This document shows positions 1 to 5,326 of a stretch of 6,501 bases of DNA, piece by piece. Source of the DNA: Bacteroidota bacterium (GTDB lineage: Bacteria; Bacteroidota; Bacteroidia; Bacteroidales; VadinHA17). Each line of letters begins with the position of its first letter. Positions within the stretch are counted from its first letter, which is position 1. The stretch is taken from positions 1 through 6,501 of the forward strand of contig VGGM01000095.1 in the NCBI GenBank assembly GCA_016868515.1. The letters are read 5' to 3'. The notes under the pieces were generated by a model. That model was given only the letters and a program-made list of their open reading frames with translations, searched no databases and was not told the origin of the DNA. The position numbers were made by a program, and so were the translations under genes.

Positions 1-516
1 CCTGATCGTGCTTCCCAGATGAATATCCGATACAGCCGCGATTTTAACTTCCGGCCTGCCATTCAGGGATTTGGTGGTTTCAATCTCGTAGTTGACAATG
101 CGCGGAGCCAGAGCATTGAAAAATCCTGCCACGATAACAAGTACTGTTATTCCGTTAACAATAATGAATCTCCACTTTTTTATACCGGTCAGCAGTTCAC
201 CGTTGGATATTCCGGCAACTTTCACGGCAAGAAGCCCCAGGTCAGTTATTATATAAAGGAGTACGGCATATAGCATATATGCAAGCCAGAAACCTCCAAT
301 GATGTTAAGAATGTCAGATAATATACCCGAGTGATTCCGTTCAAGGATCTTGCCGGCAATAAACATCGAAACCAGTAAAAGGAATGTTACAGTGTACATT
401 GCAGAATACCTGCCTCTTCCGGCCAGGGCATATCCCTTCAGGTATATATATGTATTTGCGGCAAAGTATACCGTGAATACTACTATAAAGAATATTGCCA
501 TCTGGTTTTGCTTCAT
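1..516 (-). CDS. Membrane-anchored calcineurin-like metallophosphoesterase, N-terminal part (cut by left edge)
   Basis: The gene opens with ATG at 516 and stays open for 172 codons to the window edge, so the C-terminal catalytic body is missing. The first 140 residues are mostly hydrophobic and suggest four membrane segments, at about residues 6-26, 38-58, 68-98 (perhaps with an amphipathic tail) and 115-137. A short soluble stretch then leads into VKIAAVSDIHLGS (158-170), whose D164-I-H166 is the first metal-binding motif (DxH) of calcineurin-like phosphoesterases. This layout, a multi-pass anchor followed by the phosphoesterase fold, matches the YkuE/YaeI-type group (COG1408). Some members of the wider superfamily act on lipid or envelope phosphates, but the substrate here is unknown. 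The codon just before the ATG is an in-frame TAA, which fixes this as the earliest start. It lies 12 bp after the glycosyltransferase stop, so co-transcription is likely. No Shine-Dalgarno sequence is visible. Confidence 0.85.
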   Translation of the reverse strand, partial: MKQNQMAIFFIVVFTVYFAANTYIYLKGYALAGRGRYSAMYTVTFLLLVSMFIAGKILERNHSGILSDILNIIGGFWLAYMLYAVLLYIITDLGLLAVKVAGISNGELLTGIKKWRFIIVNGITVLVIVAGFFNALAPRIVNYEIETTKSLNGRPEVKIAAVSDIHLGSTIR

Positions 517-528
517 TTATATCGGATG

Positions 529-1557
529 TCAGAGTTTAAGATCGCTGAACTGGCGGCAGCGCCTGACATAGAACATAAAGACAATGCTTTTGTTCAGGAT
601 TGTTGACGGTATGTTATTGCTGTCGGGATGAAGCTGTCTGACTTTGTCTCTTGCAATTCTAAGGGAAGGCATCGCCCTGTAATAATCGCCGTGTGCCCTT
701 AATACCGCGGCACAATTCTTTAACCGGCCGGTCAGAAGGAACAGCAGGGCGGCCATGCCATCAAGGCACTTCCTGGCAAGGAGTCTGCCCCTGAAACCCT
801 TTTTCGGCAGGTTCTTGTAGAGCATAAAGAGGTTATTCCTGAAATTCAGATATGTTTTGCCCGGCGACTCATATCTGAGGGTTCCTCCACCCACATGATA
901 TATGGTTGACGATGGTACTGCCCTGATTGAATACCCAAGCCGGTGAAGCCTCCAGCAGAGATCGATCTCCTCCATGTGCGCAAAAAATGAGGGATCGAGA
1001 CCCCCGGCCTTCCTGTAGGCCTCGGCCCTTACTGCCATACATGCTCCACTTGCCCAGAAGATATCTGCCTCCGTGTCATACTGGCCATTGTCATATTCAG
1101 TAACCTGAAATATCCTGCCGCGGCAGAAAGGGTACCCAAACCTGTCAATAAAACCTCCTGACGCACCGGCATATTCAAAACGGTTACGGTTGCCATATGA
1201 AAGTATCTTTGGCTGGCATGCGGCAACAAATCTGTTCTTTTCCATTGTCTCAATCAACGGGGCAAGCCAGCCCGGGGTAACTTCAACATCGGAATTCAAC
1301 AGAACGAAATACTCAGCATCAATAAGGCCAAGGGCTTTGGCATATCCACCGGCATATCCCAGGTTTTCAGGGAAACGGAGCACCTTAACACTACTGTGCT
1401 CACTCTCTGTCCACCCGGCCGAACCGTCGGTCGACCCGTTGTCGGCAACCCATATGGTACATCCCGGCAATGCAGAATGCTGAACAACGGTGCCAAGAAA
1501 CTTCCTTAGAAACCCGATTCCGTTCCAGTTAAGTATCACCACGGCAATCTTATCCAA
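529..1557 (-). CDS. Family 2 glycosyltransferase (WcaE/rhamnosyltransferase-like, GT-A fold)
   Basis: A predicted inverting sugar transferase that uses a nucleotide-sugar donor, probably at the cytoplasmic face of the inner membrane and for a surface polysaccharide or glycolipid. With the start chosen here the protein has 342 residues. It opens with the family strand AVVILNWNG (5-13), followed by ADNGSTDGS (38-46), the metal-binding LLNSDVEV (86-93, the DxD-like site at D90/E92), an acceptor-side WASGACMAVR (168-177), the catalytic-base region FFAHMEEIDLCWRL (191-204) and YHVGGGT (220-226). These agree with COG1216. A tail of about 110 residues follows, with a hydrophobic patch AALLFLLTG near 269-277 that may help membrane association. 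No ATG is available at the N-terminus. Two TTG codons lie at 1563 and 1557, and 1557 sits 6 nt after an AAGGAGG, so I prefer it. The start overlaps the end of the acyltransferase gene by 8 bp. Donor and acceptor sugars cannot be told. Confidence 0.93.
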   Translation of the reverse strand: MDKIAVVILNWNGIGFLRKFLGTVVQHSALPGCTIWVADNGSTDGSAGWTESEHSSVKVLRFPENLGYAGGYAKALGLIDAEYFVLLNSDVEVTPGWLAPLIETMEKNRFVAACQPKILSYGNRNRFEYAGASGGFIDRFGYPFCRGRIFQVTEYDNGQYDTEADIFWASGACMAVRAEAYRKAGGLDPSFFAHMEEIDLCWRLHRLGYSIRAVPSSTIYHVGGGTLRYESPGKTYLNFRNNLFMLYKNLPKKGFRGRLLARKCLDGMAALLFLLTGRLKNCAAVLRAHGDYYRAMPSLRIARDKVRQLHPDSNNIPSTILNKSIVFMFYVRRCRQFSDLKL

Positions 1558-2434
1558 CTGCAACCTCCTTCCTGTGTTTCCACCTGCGATGTGACCATAT
1601 CCAGTGTTCGGGCTTTTCCTTAATTAACTCCTCAAGTCTTTTTACATGCGCTTCAGTAACTGTATACTCCGGCAGATTGCCGGTTTCACTGAACAACTCC
1701 TCGAAGGTTAGTTCGTAATGACCCCGCCTTACCTTGCGGTAATTGAGAAACAGCACAGCCATATTGAACCTGGTTGATATCTTTTCTGCACCGAGGTAAA
1801 CAGCGGTATCCTGGTTAAGGAACCGGGTCCAGTACCTTACCTCAGTGCGGGGAGGAGCCTGGTCGGCTATGAATACCGACATGGTCCTTATCCCCTGGTT
1901 CCTGAATGAGATCAATTCCCTGACAATACCCGACATGGGCGTAAGTACTATCCCGAATCTCGAACGAAGCTTGAAGATCAGCTCATTAAATCGCTTATCC
2001 TTAAGAGGTTTGTAGATGATCACTATCCTGCCATCCATATAGAGGGGTGTGGCTATAAGCCATTCCCAGTTGTTGTAGTGACCGCCTACTGCAAGCACAT
2101 CCCTGCCTGACCTCATTATCTCCATCGGGAGCTCGGGGTTGGTTACACGGAACCTTCTTTTTATCTCCTTTTCAGGCATATGTCCGGCCTTCAGTGTCTC
2201 AATGAACATGTCGGCAAGGTGCATGTAGAACCTTCTTTCAATCCTCCTGATCTCTCCCGGGGATTTATCGGGAAAAGCATTCCGCAGATTATTCCGTGTT
2301 ACCTTCCGGCGGTATCCGGGGAAGCAACAGATAATAAACCATATCGGATAGGAGAGGCCATAAAGGACCGGCAGAGGCAGCAGGGTGACAATCCTTATGA
2401 ATGTATATATTATATAATATGCCGGTGCTCCCAT
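1550..2434 (-). CDS. LpxL/HtrB-family lipid A (lysophospholipid) acyltransferase
   Basis: A 294-residue inner-membrane acyltransferase of the LpxL/HtrB family (COG1560), expected to add a secondary fatty acyl chain to a lipid A precursor from acyl-ACP or a similar donor. An N-terminal hydrophobic anchor lies at about residues 7-38 and is followed by a basic stretch. The catalytic H(x4)E motif is in GGHYNNWEW (H119, E124). Other family blocks are ADQAPP (190-195) and the C-terminal EHWIWSHRRWKHR (276-288), close to the usual 'WSHRRWK' ending. Length is normal and no key residue is missing. A 79-bp gap separates it from mtaB upstream; that gap holds no clear terminator or promoter. A GGGAG lies 4 nt before the ATG. 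The stop codon overlaps the glycosyltransferase start. Family members also acylate other lysolipids, so the lipid A role is likely but not certain. Confidence 0.93.
   Translation of the reverse strand: MGAPAYYIIYTFIRIVTLLPLPVLYGLSYPIWFIICCFPGYRRKVTRNNLRNAFPDKSPGEIRRIERRFYMHLADMFIETLKAGHMPEKEIKRRFRVTNPELPMEIMRSGRDVLAVGGHYNNWEWLIATPLYMDGRIVIIYKPLKDKRFNELIFKLRSRFGIVLTPMSGIVRELISFRNQGIRTMSVFIADQAPPRTEVRYWTRFLNQDTAVYLGAEKISTRFNMAVLFLNYRKVRRGHYELTFEELFSETGNLPEYTVTEAHVKRLEELIKEKPEHWIWSHRRWKHRKEVAVG
1564..1570 (-). promoter_or_regulatory. Shine-Dalgarno sequence for the glycosyltransferase, inside the acyltransferase gene
   Basis: The minus strand reads AAGGAGG here, within the Lys-Glu-Val codons near the end of the acyltransferase. 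It ends 6 nt before TTG 1557, which is ideal spacing, but directly abuts TTG 1563, which is too close. It therefore decides between the two possible starts and suggests translational coupling. The other starts in this window lack a comparably strong sequence, as is usual in Bacteroidota. Confidence 0.6.
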
Positions 2435-2513
2435 CAGTCTCCCATATTCACGGACGCATGAAGCCTTTTACAATATTAATAACTTCGTCTGACATAATTC
2501 AGAAAATCCATGC

Positions 2514-3821
2514 TCATTTAACTATTTCTCCGGTTATATCCCCATCATCTGTAATCGCCGAAAGCCTTACCGGTCTTATTTCGCCAGCAAGGCCCGACCT
2601 GCTGTGTCTTACCAGTACTTTTATATAGTTTGGTGTAAAACCGGTAAACATCCCTTGCTGTTTTGTATTTTCAAAAAGCACATTTTCAACAGTACCCAGG
2701 CTGGCCCGGATGAATGAGTGCTTTTTCGCCGCAGATAGTTTTATAAGCCTTTGGCTTCTCTCTTCCGCTGTTTTGTGTGGCACCCTGCCGGGCAAATCAG
2801 CAGCCGCGGTTCCCGGTCTGACAGAAAACCTGAATATATGCATATACGACAAAGGCAATGATGTGAGGAATGTGAAAGTCTCCTCAAAATCCGTCTCAGT
2901 CTCCCCGGGGAAACCGGTTATCACATCGGCTCCTATACCTGCCAGCGGCATCAGCTTCCTTATCTTCAATACTCTTTCGGCAAACAACTCCCGTGTATAC
3001 CTCCTTTTCATTGCCGCAAGAGTTTTATTGCATCCGCTCTGAAGCGGAATATGGAAATGTGGCATGAGCCTGCCGCCTGCCGCCGCCATCTCAATAACCT
3101 CATCGGTAAGCAGGTTCGGCTCTATTGATGAGATGCGATAGCGTTCGATTCCTTCAACCCTTACGAGTTCTTTCAGCAGGTCTGTGAATTTTTCTCCCGT
3201 TGACTTGCCGAAATCACCGGTATTGATCCCGGTAAGTACAATCTCCTTCGCACCCGATGCGGATATCCTGTTCGCCTCTTCAATACATTCTGCCACAGGA
3301 AGGTTCCTGCTTCTGCCACGGGCCAGGGGAATTGTACAGTATGAACATTTATAATCGCATCCGTCCTGTACCTTCAGGAACGACCTTGTGCGGTCGCCCG
3401 CCGACCATGACGGATTAAACCCGCCGGTCGCTTCAATCTCGCAGGAATGCACCTCAGGTGAATCCCTCTTTTCAAGGTTGCTTATATAACGGGGAATATC
3501 AAACTTCTCATTGGTGCCCAGCACCAGATCGACCCCCGGAATGGAGGCAATTGCACCGGGATTCAGCTGGGCATAGCATCCAACCACGGCAACAAAAGCG
3601 CCGGGATGCCTTCCGGTGATCTTCCTGATGGCATGCCGGCATTTCCTGTCGGCTGCGTCGGTAACCGAGCATGTATTTATTATATATATGTCGGCTTCAT
3701 CGTTGAAGGAAACCCTTCTGAATTGCCCGGCTGGCAACGACCGTGCAATGGTTGAGGTTTCGGCAAAATTCAGCTTGCAGCCAAGTGTGTGAAAGGCAAC
3801 ACGTAGCAGTCTGCCATTCAT
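2514..3821 (-). CDS. mtaB: tRNA t6A37 methylthiotransferase MtaB (radical SAM)
   Basis: A 435-residue enzyme that adds a methylthio group to N6-threonylcarbamoyladenosine at position 37 of ANN-decoding tRNAs, giving ms2t6A, using two [4Fe-4S] clusters and S-adenosylmethionine. The N-terminal UPF0004 domain carries the three cluster cysteines in TLGCKLN (C15), NTCSVT (C51) and VVGCYAQ (C82). The radical SAM core has DGCDYKCSYC (C155, C159, C162), then SSIEP (231-235), PHFHIPLQSGC (254-264) and DVITGFPGET (299-308). The last 60 residues fit a TRAM RNA-binding domain. The reading GCKLN together with RGRSRN favours MtaB over MiaB or RimO. Length and motifs are complete. Its ATG lies 2 bp after the phoH stop (TAG-TC-ATG), with no Shine-Dalgarno sequence, so it probably depends on translation of phoH. 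Confidence in the family is very high and in the MtaB subtype high. Confidence 0.95.
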   Translation of the reverse strand: MNGRLLRVAFHTLGCKLNFAETSTIARSLPAGQFRRVSFNDEADIYIINTCSVTDAADRKCRHAIRKITGRHPGAFVAVVGCYAQLNPGAIASIPGVDLVLGTNEKFDIPRYISNLEKRDSPEVHSCEIEATGGFNPSWSAGDRTRSFLKVQDGCDYKCSYCTIPLARGRSRNLPVAECIEEANRISASGAKEIVLTGINTGDFGKSTGEKFTDLLKELVRVEGIERYRISSIEPNLLTDEVIEMAAAGGRLMPHFHIPLQSGCNKTLAAMKRRYTRELFAERVLKIRKLMPLAGIGADVITGFPGETETDFEETFTFLTSLPLSYMHIFRFSVRPGTAAADLPGRVPHKTAEERSQRLIKLSAAKKHSFIRASLGTVENVLFENTKQQGMFTGFTPNYIKVLVRHSRSGLAGEIRPVRLSAITDDGDITGEIVK

Positions 3822-3823
3822 GA

Positions 3824-5161
3824 CTACAGAAGTTTACTGGCAAGTTCGGCCAGGAAGCTTCTTTCGCCTTTGATCAGGTTGACGTGGGCAAATATATCCT
3901 GACTCTTCATCTTGTCAGACAGATAGCTCAGACCGTTTGATCCTGTATCAAGATATGGTGAGTCAATCTGTTCAATGTCACCGGTGAAAACCATCTTGGT
4001 TCCTTCACCTGCCCTTGTGATTATGGTTTTTACCTCATGCGGGGTAAGATTCTGCGCTTCGTCGACAATAAAGAAAATGCTTGAAAGACTCCTTCCCCGT
4101 ATATAGGCCAGCGGTGTGATAACCAGCTTCTCTTCCTTGATCATCTCATTGATCTTCAGGAACTCGGGGCTCTGATGGCTGAATTTGTGCTTGATTACCG
4201 TAAGATTATCGTACAGGGGCTGCATGTAAGGATCCATCTTCTCCTTCAGATCACCCGGAAGGTAACCCATGTCGCGGTTGGCAAGCGGCACAATGGGCCT
4301 TGCCAGAAATATCTGCTTATACCTTTTCTGCTGTTGAAGCGCTGCGGCCAGGGCAAGCAGCGTTTTGCCCGTTCCGGCCTTGCCAGTAAGAGAAACTAGC
4401 TGTATCTCAGGATTGGTAAGGGCATCAAAGGCAAAGGTCTGTTCGGCATTGCGCGGGTCGATACCGTAGGTGGTCTGTTTAAGTACCCGGTGAAGTGTAC
4501 GGTTTACGGGATTGAAATGGGCCAGCGCGCTGGCGCCGTTGTTCCTGATAATAAAAAACCTGTGCCCGGCCTGATCAATCTTAATGTCAGTATCATCAAT
4601 GCTGAGACCTTCATGTGATTCGTACAGCCTGTTGATGACTTCGTGGTTTACATTTTCAAGTATCTGAATCCCCTTGTAAAGGTCGTCAATGTTGGCCACC
4701 TTGTCGTTCTGGTAGTCCTGGGCCATGACTCCCAGCGACTTAGCCTTCATCCTCAGGTTGATGTCCTTCGATATGAGAACTACCGTTTTATCCTTGTTGG
4801 CCTGACAGATATGATCGGCTATTGAAAGGATTCTGTGATCGGGGGTACGTTCAGGGAACGACTGATGAACCCTTTCGGTAAAATCCTTTCCTGTTTCAAT
4901 ATGCAGGTTACCTAGTCCCGGGCCCAGTGGTATGTTCGAAGAGAGAAGTTCATCGCCTGAAAGCTTGTCGAGTTCGCGGGTGAACTCACGTGCGTGAAAA
5001 TTTATCAGGTCATTGCCACGCTTGAACTTATCGAGCTCTTCAAGTACAACTATGGGAATTATAACATCGTTTTCCTCGAAGTTGTAAATACATGTGAAAT
5101 CGTGCAGAAGAACGTTGGTGTCGAGTATGAAAATCTTCTTGTTGAATTTTTTTTTGCCCAT
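3824..5161 (-). CDS. phoH: PIN-PhoH protein (PhoH2-type: PIN ribonuclease domain fused to PhoH ATPase)
   Basis: A 445-residue cytoplasmic protein with two domains. The N-terminal PIN domain (about 8-160) has the expected acidic residues: D14 in ILDTNVLL, E41/E42 in VLEELDKF, and later candidates D108, D116 and D133 (ISKDINL). The C-terminal PhoH ATPase (about 235-445) has Walker A GKAGTGKT (260-267), LARPIVP (286-292), GYLPGD (299-304), Walker B FFIVDEAQN (363-371) and FTGDIEQID (392-400). Characterised proteins of this layout (PhoH2, YlaK-like) are reported to be RNA helicase/ribonucleases; a similar role in RNA processing is inferred here. Both active sites look intact. The start ATG is followed by a basic Lys-rich leader, as in relatives from Bacteroidota. 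Codons 3-5 form a run of nine A bases, and an out-of-frame ATG lies 10 nt upstream. It is the first gene of the minus-strand run and its stop is 2 bp before mtaB. Confidence 0.94.
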   Translation of the reverse strand: MGKKKFNKKIFILDTNVLLHDFTCIYNFEENDVIIPIVVLEELDKFKRGNDLINFHAREFTRELDKLSGDELLSSNIPLGPGLGNLHIETGKDFTERVHQSFPERTPDHRILSIADHICQANKDKTVVLISKDINLRMKAKSLGVMAQDYQNDKVANIDDLYKGIQILENVNHEVINRLYESHEGLSIDDTDIKIDQAGHRFFIIRNNGASALAHFNPVNRTLHRVLKQTTYGIDPRNAEQTFAFDALTNPEIQLVSLTGKAGTGKTLLALAAALQQQKRYKQIFLARPIVPLANRDMGYLPGDLKEKMDPYMQPLYDNLTVIKHKFSHQSPEFLKINEMIKEEKLVITPLAYIRGRSLSSIFFIVDEAQNLTPHEVKTIITRAGEGTKMVFTGDIEQIDSPYLDTGSNGLSYLSDKMKSQDIFAHVNLIKGERSFLAELASKLL

Positions 5162-5317
5162 GATTAATCATTTTATTCAGATCCGTGCCTCTTTTCAACC
5201 TCGTTTGCCGCGAACGAAACAGTTTGAAGAGGTAGGGATATCATCTTTTTTCAGACGGTAAAATTACCCATTTTTGCATTTACTTTTTTTATGAGTTATC
5301 AATAGCATATAATAGTT
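5162..5317. promoter_or_regulatory. Divergent intergenic region between phoH and folC
   Basis: These 156 bp separate two divergent genes, so promoters for both directions should lie here. It is AT-rich with several T runs. On the plus strand, TTGCAT (5274-5279) and TATCAA (5297-5302) with a 17-bp spacer are a weak promoter candidate for folC. A perfect TATAAT at 5308-5313 lies too close to the ATG unless the message is leaderless. On the minus strand, TAATTTTA (revcomp of 5259-5266) resembles the Bacteroidota -7 element TAnnTTTG but has no matching TTTG at the expected -33 position. A perfect palindrome TGATTAATCA (5161-5170) abuts the phoH start. None of these is convincing alone. Confidence 0.45.
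5188..5232 (-). promoter_or_regulatory. Imperfect hairpin in the phoH leader
   Basis: On the minus strand CCTCTTCAA (5232-5224) can pair with TTGAAAAGAGG (5198-5188), with a two-base bulge. Inside, TCGTT (5217-5213) pairs with AACGA (5205-5201) around a 7-nt loop. If the phoH transcript begins upstream of 5232, this would fold in its 5' leader, ending 26 nt before the start codon. It could equally act as a DNA-level operator for either gene. No T run follows on the minus strand, so it is not a terminator. Confidence 0.35.
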
Positions 5318-5326
5318 ATGAACTAT
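5312..5326. repeat. Inverted repeat centred on the folC start codon
   Basis: ATAGTT (5312-5317) and AACTAT (5321-5326) are perfect 6-bp inverted arms, and the three bases between them are the folC ATG. In RNA the stem would be weak (only one G-C pair, with a 3-nt loop). It may be chance in AT-rich sequence, or a small operator or start-codon hairpin. Confidence 0.4.

Noticed and set aside
19..273. Plus-strand 84-residue ORF near the left edge
   Set aside because: It is antisense to the metallophosphoesterase, whose membrane segments and DxH motif support the minus strand.
2402..2420. TATATA-rich tract, with similar ones near 440-451 and 3674-3689
   Set aside because: Each encodes Ile/Tyr-rich stretches with ATA and TAT codons inside real genes (membrane anchor or beta strand), so they need no other explanation.
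2448..2495. Minus-strand 15-codon ORF (MSDEVINIVKGFMRP) in the gap between mtaB and the acyltransferase gene
   Set aside because: Short enough to arise by chance, without a ribosome binding site or known family; there is nothing beyond position to support it.
2435..2513. Possible terminator or promoter between mtaB and the acyltransferase gene
   Set aside because: Only 4-5 bp pairings far apart (such as GAAG with CTTC, GCATG with CATGC) and no T run after a stem; no convincing promoter pair.
2710..3042. Plus-strand 110-residue ORF
   Set aside because: It lies antisense within mtaB, over the radical SAM and TRAM parts that read cleanly on the minus strand; no family features of its own.
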